From Lophius americanus (lineage: Eukaryota; Chordata; Actinopteri; Lophiiformes; Lophiidae), in assembly GCA_037951165.1 (NCBI GenBank), contig JBBDHG010000097.1:3880001-3944000 (forward strand): 64,000 nt of DNA. Reading direction: 5' to 3'. Of this stretch, positions 11,501 to 24,900 are shown one piece after another. The notes beneath the pieces were generated by a model. That model saw only the letters and a program-made list of their open reading frames with translations, was not told the origin of the DNA and did no database searches. How positions within the stretch are numbered: position 1 is the stretch's first letter; every line of letters starts with the position of its first letter. A program made the translations under genes and the position numbers.

Positions 11501-14500
11501 GTTCACCATGAGACACATGGAGAAGACTTCAAACAATAGTTAACCTTCACAGAAGTGGACCACCCTTAAAAATTCCTTGAAGAAGAAGCTGAAGGTTTAT
11601 TCGTGAAGTCACAGATGATCCAGAGAAAACATTCAAGGAACTGCGGGCCTCTCTCACTTCAATAAAAGTCAGGTCTCTGACTTTTAGGTCATGGAGGTCA
11701 TGGCTCTGTCTTTGGAATAGACAGCTCTTTCTGTCTATTCCAAAGACATTGGGCATAAATTTCTATTATTTGCTTTTTGGAGAATCTTGTCTGTACAGAT
11801 GAGTTGAAAACAGTTTGAAGACAAGTGTCCTGTTCCATCCGTTGTAAACCAAATACAGTATTCCAAGAGAAGAACATCGGACCTACGGTCAGACGTGACA
11901 GTGGAAGGTGACAGTGGGGTGCTGTGGAGATACTTTGCTGCTTCAGGACCAAGATGACTCGCCATCATCAGAATCAGAATCAGAATCAGCTTTATTGGCC
12001 AACTATATACATACATACAAGGAATTTGACTCCGGTTAACTGAGCTCTAACAATACGAACATCCTATCAAATGATTATAATCATTGCGGGAAACATAAAT
12101 TCTGATCTGTAGTAGAAAACCTGAGGGAGAATGTCAGGTCATCAGTCTGTGAGTACACCTCTGAATGGATCAAAATGAAGAAAATTTACATTCTGGAGTG
12201 GTCTAGTCAAAGTCTGGACCTGACTTCCATTGAGAAGCTGTGGTGGGACATGAAGATCAGTTCATGCTCATAAACTCTCCTATGTGGCGGCACTAAAGCA
12301 GTTCTGCAAAGAGGAGGGGGGGTTATATTCCACCAAACTGACAATTTGGATATTAGAGAAGCTTTTGCCTACTTAAAAAAAAATTGTGATATAAAGCTTA
12401 TGTTTTCTGTTCACTCTGGTTGTTTTATGTTAAATTTAGTTTTTAGTTCTGACACGGCTTATACCGACACACCGAAATAGAAGAAACCAGGATGAGGTCC
12501 AGTGTTTTTACAGCATCGACCATTTTTTACAGCTGCTACAATTTCTCTTTCAACCATGTTTGACTGTGGTGACAATATGTGTTACGAGATGTTCCAATTT
12601 CCTATGAGTATTCCAGTTGTTGGTAATGTTCTGACCTATGATGATGATGATGGTGTTGATGATGATGATGATCATGATGAATATACCACATGGCCTTACC
12701 TTTCCCTGTCGGTGCCCCTCCCACCCATTTGATGAATGCCTTTGAGATGCACTCGCTCTTTCTGTCGCCATATTTTCAGTCCACACTGTGGACATGTGGA
12801 AACATCTGTCCAATCACGCAATATCTCTTGTCAACTCCAGCATGCCCACCATCCGTTTAAAGGTGCAGTTTGTAAAATTCAGGGTTATACTTTTTGATTA
12901 AAATGTTCATACTTACTGTATGTCATTTTTGGTGTATAACCTGCTGAAAACAACAAGCATCAAACGGAAAACAAACAAAATATTGGCTTAGAGAGGACCT
13001 TTCATGTATTTCGGTGCAGTAGCAGAACTATATTGGAGGAAAGACACTTCGCTTCTAAAAAACAATGAATAACAAGAAGATAATAAATAAGTTGTTGTAG
13101 GTTGTCAACACGTTGGGCGAGGGACAGCCATCCCCTTGTGGAACCTTTCCAACACCTAGAACATGAAAATGAGGCTTATAGTTATCATTTAACACAAGAG
13201 GAGCGTGAAACCTCACTGTCAATGAAGGGAAAACAGAAAGACTCGACTCCTGAAGCCGTTGAATGGTTAACTGATGGGGTCCATCCAGTCTTCTGGGGGA
13301 CCCAACTCTGTGGGCAGGGGATGGGTGCGTGGTGTGGGAGGGGACTAAGGGGAGCCTCTTCTTGGTGCTGGCTGGCCCTCACCAGGAATGTTTGCTCCCC
13401 AGTGTTATGCTGTGATTGGGTCTGGGTCGCTTGGAAAGAACCCTACAACAATGCGTAACAGATAATAATTTCTGTCATAATACATGTGAGCTTTGACCCA
13501 CAGTTTTACAGAATACATCATTTTGATACTCTGAGGCCACCATGGATTCATGGATGGGCAGGGGTGAGCTGTGGTACAACGTATAGTAGGTAGCAAACTG
13601 GATCTTTGTACTAGATGCCCCAAAATTTTACATACTGCACCTTTATTCTTCACACGAAGCAACAAAGTCCACAGAGCCCTTTGCCCAAGGAAAGGGCCCA
13701 GCTTCATCGGTATTTTCCGGCAAAATTCCTGCAGTGGTATTTCTGCTGTGAGGGAGGGAAGGGGTGCGTTGGTGAATGACGACAATGTTGGTTTTCATTT
13801 TCAAACTCCAAAATCTTTACATGTCCGTGTGTCCGCATGTTCTTAAATGCAACCACCCAAATGGACTGAAATACTAAATTTGAGCTTTTGAGATATTTAC
13901 AATTTGACCTAACAATATGTTCACTGCCTAAATTGATTCTGAGTTTTTGCAGTGTTTGGTGTCTAATCTTCTGCGGGATAGTGAAAGAATTTGAAGGCAG
14001 CATTTTCAAAAGTGTTTCAAGCTTAATAATTGAAGAATACAGGTTTTTAGTAACAATAGTGAATTCATTTCTGATTTCTGCCTTAAATGCATCAACAGTC
14101 TCCATTTCAGCCTTTCCTCTGCAGATGGCTGATGAACAACATGTCCGTACATCACAGCCTGATGAGTCAGAGGACATTTGGACGTGTATTTGTTGTCTGT
14201 ACTCATTTAGCATTCAGGGACATGACACAAGCTTCATGTGCCTTTAAACCACTCCTGACAGGACATCATTACCCATAATCCCCCTTTAAGCCTGACCTCT
14301 GACATGAAAGTTTGCTAGTTAATAATCATACTTTTACTCCCCACAAAATGACATCCTACTCAAAAAATGATGAATGATGACACATACGGTCGAAATTTTT
14401 GAGTAAAATGTCCATTTTCATTATGTTTCATGTATATCTGCACCAAAACCAGTGATTTAAGAACAAATACTTCAGGTAGAGGTATCCCCCCTGACACAGA

Positions 14501-17500
14501 TCTGAGATCGACTTTCATCTTCATGAGCATCAACCGTTGACCCAACCAGTCGGGTTCTCTTACTCATGGTTCAGTGCCATTAGCTGATCACAGATCAGTA
14601 GTCCAGGAAGGGAACCTTACCTTGGCCACCCACAGCAATGTTCTTGCTGATGGCGCCCCCACATGGGTGCATGCTGTGAGTGCGTCCTGTCTTCTGCCCT
14701 GTCTGGACCCCCTGAGTGTGCCTGATGCGAGCCTGTAGGCCATGTCGTGTATCTCACACAGAACCGAACGCCATTAATGTTTCAGCGCATGAAGCCGCCC
14801 TCTGAGGGAGAGGGCACGGACGGCCAGGGCGGCCAGGGCGGCCATGGCTCGAGTGACCCCCCCACCGACCAGCCGGACACCCTCAAAAGCATGTGAGTGC
14901 CCGCACACGGGTGGGAAACCTTACAGTGTCGAGAAAATGGGATCCCCTTCTTTTTTTCTGCTGTTTTTGTGATTCTCCGCGAAACTAAATTTGTCAAAAA
15001 AGAAAACACAAGTTTGGACTGTTGATTTTCTTTAATAAAAAAATAAAAAAAGTTTTCTAATACCTTAGTAACCAGTATGAAAATGTCTTCACCTGAGGCG
15101 TGAGACCCTTTGAGTCGGTTCTCCTGGCTTTGCATTGACTTCATATGAGGTTGCAGTGTGCAGAAAAAAAGAGTCGCATTCAGTGTGAATGAAGCATTAG
15201 CATCCCTCAGCATAGCAGTGATTATTTTCATCATATCATCTTCTTGATTGGTTTATGAATATCTGATGATTGCTTGAATCATTTCAAAGGAAAGCATGAA
15301 TGATGTGTTATCCAGCATGAATGATGTGTTATCCACTGACGGTCTGTGTATGTGGGGTCACAGACCTCCAGAGGGTGGCATGACTGAGAGCCAGTCTTGG
15401 GTGACGGCCAAAGCCCAGGAGATGTTCCAGAGGACGGGTAACTGGAGCCCTGACAGAACTTACCCCAACGATCCCCATGACAACCATCCCAACTCTCAGG
15501 TACGATCACCATGCACGCTGTCCACGCACACTGTTGTGTGCGAAACAGAAGGATAAGTCCAAATATAGAAAACCGAACACTATTATTTCATACTGGATTT
15601 ATTTAAGGGCTTAGACTAAACCCACCCTAATGTCAAAAAGTTGCTTAGTCCCCATTCAAACTACAACCAGATGTAGCATTTGTCAGGTAAAGGGAAGAAA
15701 ATCATGGATACGCCCCTTTATCTGGATCTACTCCAAAGTCCAATGGTTCCATTCTGCCCAAGTTTTATGAAAATCCATAATTAAATAAGAAACACTTTAC
15801 AAAATGTCCGTCTTGTTTCAAATGGTACTTCTTGGCTCCGCCCTTTTTAATAAGGTAACGAGGTAAACATGAATATTTTTTTCATGTGTATTTGTAAGTA
15901 TACATGTGTTTACTGTCGAACCTGAACAGCCAATCTGTTGTTGTTGTGCGTTCATTTATTTTAAAATACCATAATGCTTGGTAAAATAATGAAAATGATA
16001 ACGATTATTGATTCATTATAAATTGGAAAAATATTATGGTAATACAAACCCTGTATTATACACAACAGTATAATTGAAGAAAACAAAATAACCCATTGTT
16101 TTGCTCCAATATGGCATCACTGAATTATTGGTATGAGTGCTCTTCAGTGTTCGCAGATTCTGTTCTTACCTAAGAACAAACCCAGAATGAGAAAACATTG
16201 GTGAATACCAAGACTTTTTGTAAAAACTGCATAAGTGGCTATTAAGAACAAATTACTTCAAAGGATGGTTTTTGAATGAGGCCTATTGTGCTTTAAGATT
16301 ACCTAAAAGGCTCACGTCAGTTAAGGCATTTTGTGAGATTTGGGTTGGCCACAAAAGCTGCAAGAGAAGAACCATTTTTAAAACTAAAAGCATTTCATGG
16401 ATTTTATTTTTTTTTGCGTGAAGAGAGGAGTTATTCCTGTATATACGTGCTCTCAGCTAGATGACAGATACAAGGAACGAAAGAAGACCTGCCATGGTGA
16501 GGTTTGGTCTCCCTGCCTGAACTTTTGCTGGATCGTCATGTTATTTATAATAATGTGGCTTCATTGTTGATTTTGCCATTATGATAATTGCTTTCATTTC
16601 GTTTTCTCCATCCTCGTTTCAAACGTCCTCCTATGTATGCAGAGTCTGGGTTGTGTTGGTCACTTAACTCCATTTTCCACCAGCATCCATTATGCTGCAT
16701 TTACACCGAGCGCAATGTAAATTTTTGCGCCACTCTACTAACATTTGCGTCACTTTTGCGAGTAAAGCAAATCAGCAAATATTCATCCCTGTCATCTGGG
16801 ATATATACACACTTTCTTTACACAACTTTTGTCTTCTTTTTCATCAGTCATGACCAAAATAAACACATCTCTTGGATTTGGATTGGGTTCCTCCATTTAC
16901 CCGTCAATGTCCGACTGACGTCCAGATGTGAGACGTTTAGAGAATATCATTGATGATACACTTTATTGCCCCAGTGGCACACAAATTTAAATTGAAACAA
17001 AATTATAAAATTTTGAGAATGAGGTAAATTACACAAGTAAAGTGAAAGTGTGAAAAATTTGCGTCACGTTCAGTGAGAATGCAGCATCGAAATATCATCC
17101 AAGTGTTTCAATCTTCACTCAGCATAGAATGCAACGGAAAAAAACAGACGAAATAGAATTTTTATTAAATAAATTTTGAACACCACCTCAATTAACGTCT
17201 CCCTCGATTGGTCAAAGACCCTTTGCTCAGGAGACCGTGGTCACGCCCCCTCTCGTTGTGTGTTACAGACAGTAGAGATGAGGGAGATGGGGCGGGACGG
17301 GTACTCCGACACTGAGCCCTATCCCCCAATGGAAGGGCATGGGCGGACGCTCTCCATGCCCCGCCTCTCAGACGACAACCAAGTGAGCACCTTCATCCCA
17401 CCATCATCATTCCCCACTGTTCTTCCTTGTAGCGGAATTTTAAAAAGTCTCTCCACGCATCCTAATCAGAGTAATGTGAAAGGCACCAAACAGTTTTAAA

Positions 17501-20500
17501 CATCTTTTTTCTGCTTGTGAAACACATTTTACTTTTTTGCAACATGTTGTGACAGAACGCAAAGACAAAGTGAGACTTTTATAAATTCATCTACACCCGT
17601 CTGGTCTGCCAGTCTGTGTCCCCCCCCGCCCTTCCTGCCACCTCCCTCACTCCAAAGGCCCATTTATGCAGTGGCTAGCGCATCTGCTTCCCCAAAGCGA
17701 GACGGTGCTGGGTTCAAATGTGCAGAGTTTGCGTGGGTTCTCTCCAGGCTCTCCACTTCCTCCCACAGTCCATAAACAGGAAAACAAATAGGTGAATTGG
17801 TGACTCTGAATTGCCTGTAAGAGAAAATTTGCGCCTGAATTGTTGCCTGTCTATATGTGTTGTGGCTCTGATTTGAACCGGCGACTCGCCCAGGGTACAC
17901 CCCACCTCTAACCCAACGTCAGCTGTGATAGGTTCCAACCCCCTGCACCCCTGAACAAAATATGCTGCTACGGATTAAAGACGGAGATGGACCGAAGGCT
18001 CCATCTATTCTTTGCCTTCATTTTATACTAATTTATGCACCTCCTGGATGCAGACGAGACGGCACAGTGCTTCTGTAAATACATTCCTTAAGGAAGGAAG
18101 AGATTAAAATCACAAGCATGAGGTTTTCATATATTTAACGGCTCACAAACAACCGCCGAGGGGACGCCTGCATCTGTCATTGTCCTTGTTTTTATAAGCT
18201 GTTGTCGCAATAACTCGTGACCCTTCACTGCCAGTAGACATCTGGATGTATCTGTTTACGGAAGCATGTGGGCAAGGACGGATGCAAAATTTGAAACATT
18301 TCACATCTGTTTTCGTACGTAAATGAGCCTCAAACCATCACCTCATCCAGCCGCCGACCGCCTGCCGCTCAGCCTGCTAACAATGCAGCAGCGAGCTAAA
18401 TGGGTCGGGGCGCTAGATAGGTGCTCCAGATATATATGCAATTATATATCTACACCTGGTCCTGTTTCCTGACCCATTTCCATCAAGTCCTTGGTGTGTC
18501 TGTCCTGTGTAAACTGTGAGTTTAGCGAATTTCTAGAAAAATGCACAAAAAAAGTTTCTATAGCTGAAAAGCCTTTCAAAAATACTACACTGTGACCTTG
18601 TACATAAACTTTACTAGTTGTTAATGGAGTCATGAGTTAGAACTGATTCACACTGACTTCACGAGTTTGTCTGACACAGAAAGGGGACGGGGGCAGAATT
18701 GTTGTATGACCAGTTTTTATAGAGTTTGAAACTGATGAGTGAGGAACAAAAAATTGAAAGATCCAGATAAATGAAAAAATTGGTAACACGTAAAATTATA
18801 ATGACCTTACTTGTCTGACTAAGGTCATAAAAGATGCTGGTGTGTTACAAAACGGCCTTTACTTGATCGCTGAGTACTACAGCTCATTTCACTAAATACA
18901 TATGAGGGCGGAGTCAGCAGCTGCACAGGTCTCAAATATCATTAACCCATAATAGCCCTAACACAGTTCTCCTTAAAGGGAGATTATGGGGGGGGGGCAA
19001 ATGAAGCACATTGGAAATTTCTTTACATAAATACCTCCTTCTCAGAGGTAAGTATTTAATCATAATTGTTTTCCCCTTCATCCACAGGTTAATAACTTTA
19101 ACAGTTTTCTTTAGTTGGGAAAACAGATTCCCTTTTTTTTTTATTTGCACTTCCATTCCTCTATTTCCTGTAACCTTCTTCATGGGAGGCAACAGTGCTA
19201 CTATGCCACATTGCTATTTGCATTTCAGCATCTGAGTCACATACCCAAAATAAACTTAAAACAGCTCCACAACTGTCAGGTTTATCTGCATAACCCTGGC
19301 GTCTATGGACAGGTAAGACCTAAAATAATTAATTTTCAGTGTCAGTAACACTGTGCCTATATGTTTGAGTAATCTGTGATTAAAAAAAAAATACCAATAT
19401 TTCTATCTAAATCTATCTATCTAAAAAAAGGCTATAACATAATTATATGACAGTATCACCATGAGACAAAACACTCAATTAATTTGCTCAGAATCTTTTT
19501 GATAACTTTTTCATAACTGCCCCTCATCTGTGGAATGCCCTCCCTGACCATCTGAGGGCTCCACAGACGACTGGGATGTTTTTAAAAAGACTTTCCTTTT
19601 TAGCAGAACATATAGCTTTTAATTAACAATGCTGATTTTTGGCAATATTTTTATATTATTATTATTATATTTTTTATTGATATCTTTTATCTGCTTTTAC
19701 CTTGTAGCACTTTGAGATTTGATCCAAATGTAAAGTATGTAAACAATATGAATTTTAAGATCTGACAGGGATGGATGGTGAAAACAACATCCAAACATGT
19801 CAAGTCCAAATTAACGCCATAAGACGACTTTCAGCATTTTTGACTTTTTAGTAGAAACCCATGGGATTTCTGACAGGAAAAGCAAAGAGCCATCAGACAG
19901 CTTATTTCTGGCTGGGGAACCTCAATTTAACAAATCAAGGAATTTTTGCTGCTTAAAGAATTTAAATCAAACTTTGATGAGGTGTTTTTTTCTACTAAGT
20001 ATTTTCAAAGTTTTAGATAAAATCGTCCGATGAGGTGGACGTGTAGGGAAATCTGATTTCGTGTTCACTGACAAAATCCAGACTCGTCACATTTCTCCAG
20101 GATATTTTCGTAGCTGCTTAAAGTAAGAGGGAATTTTCAAGCCATTGACTCTTCAGGAACACCAAAATGAAAAGTCAGTCATCATGCAATCACCTCCAGC
20201 TGATGGGAAGTTATTCTCTTCTGAGCCTTGCAATAGAAGAACTTATCAGACTTTGCGAAATGACACGTAATAAGGAAGAAACACACATAAATACAGCTTG
20301 TCTGGAGTAATCCAAGTCTCCGGTATCCAAAGATCCCATAATGCAGCAAAGCAGCTGGATCATAGAGTGATCTCACACTGATTCACCACCAGACAAGTAA
20401 ATTAGACTTCATAATACACTCACACTTGACAGGGTGAACCAAGGGCTAAAACCAAGGTTTGGTTTTTGGTTATATCCTATCTTTTTAAGATAGGATATAA

Positions 20501-21862
20501 CCCAATCCTATCTTAAGATATCCTATCTTTTTAAGATAGGATAAAAACCTGTTACCTATCTACCCTATATAGTCGCAACTGTGTAGCGTTTTGGGGGTTC
20601 GTCAGGAACCAATTCATTTTTGTACACAAGTTCTTCCGCTGCAACGGTTTTTTATATAGTCATGCACCGCGAATGAACAAATTAATTAACTACTTCATAG
20701 GGTTCCCCACTGTAGTTTGAGTTCAAAGGCAAGAGAAACTACTATTCTTACCTATTTCTTGTCACCATCATCTACTTGACGTTATACCTACTTCTGGTTG
20801 TCATTCTGTGACTACTTGACCTACTTTCTGTATCATCATCTATGTGACTACTAGACCTACTTCCTGTCGTCATCATCTATGTGACTACTAGACCTACTTC
20901 CTGTCGTCATTGTTTATGTGACTACATACCGACTTCCTGTTGTCATCATCTATGTGACTACTTGACCTACTTCCTGTTGTCATCGTCTATGTGACAGAAT
21001 ACCTACGTACTGTTCTCATTATCTATGTGACTACTTGACTTAATTCCTGTTATCATTCTCCATGTCACTATTTCCCTTCTTCCTGTATCATTATCTGTTT
21101 GACTAAATACCAACTTCCTGTTGTCATCATCTATGTGACTACTTGAACCTACTTCCTGTTGTCATCGTCTATGTGACAACCTACCTACTTCCTATTGTCA
21201 TCGTCTATGTGACCACTTGACATACTTCCTGTTGTCATCATCTATGTGACTACATACCGACTTCCTGTTGTCATCATCTATGTGACTACTTGACCTACTT
21301 CCTGTTGCTATCATCTATCTGATGACATACCTACTTCCTGTGTCAACATCTATGTGACTACTTGACCTACTTCATGTTGTCATTCTCCATCTGACTACAT
21401 ACCTGCTTCCTGTTGTCATCATCTATGTGACTACTTGACCTACTTCCTGCTGCTATCATCTATCTGATGACATACCTACTTCCTGTGTCAACATCTATGT
21501 GACTACTTGACCTACTTCATGTTGTCATTCTCCATCTGACTACGTACCTGCTTCCTGTTGTCATCATCTATGTGACTACTTGACCTACTTCCTTGGGAAG
21601 TTGTTGGTGGTGGGGTTTTTTAAAAGTATTTTTTAAGGGGAATGTTGCATCATTGTGAAGCTCCTAAAGTGAACCTTTCTTTCCATCAGCATGAGGTTGA
21701 TAATTGATCATTTTGGCCGAACTGATCCTCTTTTATATTTCATTCTTCAAACACAACCGCCCACAGTGTACACACGATACACAATTAGATGCTGCAGTGT
21801 TAGGGTAAAATGTCTTAAATTAATTAAAAAGTAACCCCCCATAAATAGCAGTGTGTGGGTGT

Positions 21863-21938
<76 letters not shown>

Positions 21939-24900
21939 ACGTGTGTGTGTGCACCGGTACTTCCGGCCTTCTAACACTGCTCTACATTACAGAGAGCTTA
22001 TGCTGTTTCGGTAAGTGTGTATGTGTGTGTGTGTGTGTGGATGCCTCTCATATTGCTTATGGCCGCACCCACCTCACTCGAACGTGTGCCCCCTGGCCTT
22101 CTTTCAATTAACCAGGCGCTCTCTTTCCTCTCTGTCCTCCCACCATCGCCCCCTTCATTCTGTGATGATACACCTTACCCCTCCCCTCCTCCTCCTCCTC
22201 TTCTCCCTCCTCATATGTCTACGTCTCTTCCTGTTATGTCGGGTGTATGCTCTCTCTCCCTGTATGTGTGTGCGCGTGCTTGTGTTTGTGTATGCAACAC
22301 TGCCCGGCCCTTCGTATCATCTCTGTGTGTCTCTGCAGCGGAGGAGACACAGACCTCGTGGAAATAACCTAAGTGTATGTACCTCTGTAGCTCTACCTCT
22401 TTCCCCCCCCTCTCTCTCTGTCCATCATTTTTAAACTGGATCAGCCCGCAACCTTGTTTTTTGCCTCATGGGAGATGCCATGTGGGTGGATTGAGCTGCA
22501 CATCAGATGGCAGCACCAACATTTAAGACCGTCCTTAGCCATTCATGACGGTATGCCAGTTTTTCATCAATTGCCACTTTATGATCTTAAATGACGAAGA
22601 GCAGAGACATTATGGAAAGCAACGAGCTGACAAGTGCCGATAAAGGAGCCGCCACATTTATCTCCAAACAAGGTTTAAAACGTGGAATGAACATTTTGAA
22701 ATGTCTTCAAGTCACTTTTTTTTAAATCAAATTTCAGCGGTATTTATCAACTTTGTCATTATTCTAAATTCTAATCAAAATGTTAAAGACAAACCCAAAT
22801 CTAAATGTTAAACCTGAATTCAAATTAAAATCTTAGAAATGAATCTAAGTTTGTGTCATGAATTTAAATATTTAACTAATATACAAACGCTATTCAGTTT
22901 AAACACATTTAAACACCAAACACTTATTTGAACCAGATCTTCTGTGCTCCAGATTGTGGAAGTTTTACATAACAATGGGGGTAACAGTGGTGGGGGGTAA
23001 GTCCTTCGGATCAGAATATGTCGAAGTTGTGTTGCTGCTGTAAATCCCACCCACCTGGTACCCCAAAACTTTTAAATCTACTTTGACCTAATGGTCATGA
23101 CTCAAATGTACTTTCATCTGCACTGACAAATTTGTTTGAGCCGTCCTTCCCCCACCGTCATTCTGCCACGTCTGCTAACGCCGAGATTGCCCTGTTCGCC
23201 ATTGTTTGCTCTGCTTGTACGCAGTTGAGTGTCTGTCATGTGTGTTTTAGTATGTTGCATCACTTCAGATCAGGTGAAGGTGAATGAGGAAAGCATGGAC
23301 TGGCCTGATAGACAACTGTTGGTCGGTAATGGGGGGGCAGTGTGCCGGCATGTCATTAGTCATGCATGACGTGGCAGAGCTGAGCCTCACGTGTAGTGGT
23401 GTTGGTGCTCGACTGAAAGTTTTGGTCAGTGTTGGACGTTTATGAAGTTGGATAATCCAGCCATCCTGCCATCTTCTTCATTTTAACCAGATCAGGTCGT
23501 AGTGGCAGCAGGCCAAGCAGGGTATTCCAAACATCCGTCTCTCCAGCTAATCAAAGGGGATACCACTGCATTCTCACACCAAATGGGATAAACAATCCCT
23601 CCAGCAAATTCTGTGTCCCCGTGGTCTCCTTCCAGATGATTTGGTCGGAATATCCAACCCCCTGAAAAAATTCTAATCGGCTGTTCAACCATCTCAACTG
23701 CCTCATTTTGATGGAGAGGGTAGAAAATGCTTCATGGTAGCTCTGACACTTCATCAGCAGCGGGAAGACCAAGGCACCCTACTTGAATCAGGAACATCGG
23801 TCAGATAGGCCTTTGTCCATGGGACTATGGATGGCTGGTTTCAGCCCCAAGAGGCTTCATGGAGCTGCTGCCCTGTGTCTCATCACCTGCAGGGCGTTTG
23901 GGTCGGGTGCTAAGAAATGTGGGTAACATTGCTGTACCACCTTTGAGGCATCCTAATCAGACGCCCAAACAAAATATAAGGCGGTAAGCTGTGCTCCCGA
24001 CTCCCCTTGTTGGATTTATTCCTTTTATCTCGGAGACGGAGACCAGCCCCCCTACAAAGGAACTAATTTCAGCTGCTTGTATCCATTACCTAATTCTTTC
24101 AGTAACTACAATAGGTGAGAGGGGAAAGATAGATCGACTGGTTAACTTAGAACGTCTCTGCTGTCTCTTCACCATGGCGGACAGATCCAACACCTGTGTT
24201 GCTGCTGATTAAGCACCAAGCCCCCTGTCAAATGCTTGGTTCATTTCCCCCTCACTAATGAACAACATCCCCGAGATACTTAAACTCCTCGTGTGTTTCT
24301 GTGTGCCTGAGTGTGGTGTTGTCCGGGGTACAAGCCCCTCGTAGGGCCTCCCCGGCAATGGATCACAGGGGAGAAGCAAGACTAAGAGTAATTTGAAGAC
24401 CCCAATAAATAATCTTCAAGGGAGTTATGACACCTTGCCGGGAATAGAGAGACTGGAGCACCCCTCTGGAGCCAGACCTGGGAGTTGAACTTGTTGATGA
24501 GGGCCTGGTTGCTGGGCCTTTGTCCGTGATCCATGGCCAAGGAGACTTCATAGGGCCACCACCCTGTGGGTTAAACCTCTATGTGGATGGACGTTTGTGT
24601 TGGCTCCAAAGCAACACATTTTTCCGGGTCACTTTTTGGTTTCAACCAACAAAGTCATACTAGGTCACTCACAACCTTATATCAGTGTAATTTAGTGAGT
24701 GAGTTTAGTTAAACTAATTATTTCTAATAGGTTAAATTACTTTTTAATTTAACCTATTGTCTAACCGATAGTTGGCTCTAGTGGTAAGGTGCCAGATTGC
24801 AGCCTACAGTATATTATACCTCAGCTCATCCTTCCCTATCTACAGCAGCTTTAACTCATCAAAGGTATATCATGTTCTAACACCTCATCCAGTATCCTAT

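Larger units (their letters stand above)
11390..12440 (+). mobile_element. Decayed Tc1/mariner transposon (second family)
   Basis: Forward-strand blocks follow the order of a common fish Tc1 transposase gene: a CACACTATGCCAAAATC start, CACAGAAGTGGACCACC, AAGGAACTGCGGGCCTC, TTTGCTGCTTCAGGACC, TGGAGTGGTCTAGTCAAAGTC and GCAGTTCTGCAAAGAGGA. Frameshifts, stops and deletions mean no functional transposase remains. It carries a nested insertion (11966-12080) and a perfect hairpin (11707-11748). A reverse-strand copy lies at 53080-54060 and a fragment at 25140-25450. Confidence 0.8.
10822..14761 (+). other. cacna1a intron 40
   Basis: About 3.9 kb. It contains a decayed Tc1 element (11390-12440), a GAT repeat (12637-12681) and a MITE (12859-13644). 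Nothing is recognised in 13650-14760 except G/C-rich CTCF-like text near 14651-14670 (GGCGCCCCCACATGG). Confidence 0.85.
17383..22338 (+). other. cacna1a intron 43
   Basis: About 5 kb. It contains a dispersed repeat (17665-17960), a LINE 3' fragment (19500-19745), a palindrome cluster (20461-20549), a large minisatellite (20756-21595), (TG)n (21853-21950) and a C/T-rich approach to exon 44. 17970-19490 shows nothing recognisable. Confidence 0.85.

Noticed and set aside
13102..13458. A 118-residue forward frame
   Set aside because: It lies entirely inside the MITE-like element at 12859-13644, whose other copy has no such frame.
15289..15300. Acceptor AG at 15288-15289 for exon 42
   Set aside because: Joining exon 41 there gives an in-frame TGA after two codons; the AG at 15293-15294 or 15314-15315 keeps the frame.
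17665..17760. tRNA gene suggested by GGTTCAAAT-type box
   Set aside because: The same text occurs in two other dispersed repeat copies and no cloverleaf can be drawn; it is a repeat.
20756..21595. CRISPR-like array
   Set aside because: Units are contiguous imperfect tandem repeats without unique spacers, in a vertebrate intron; this is a minisatellite.
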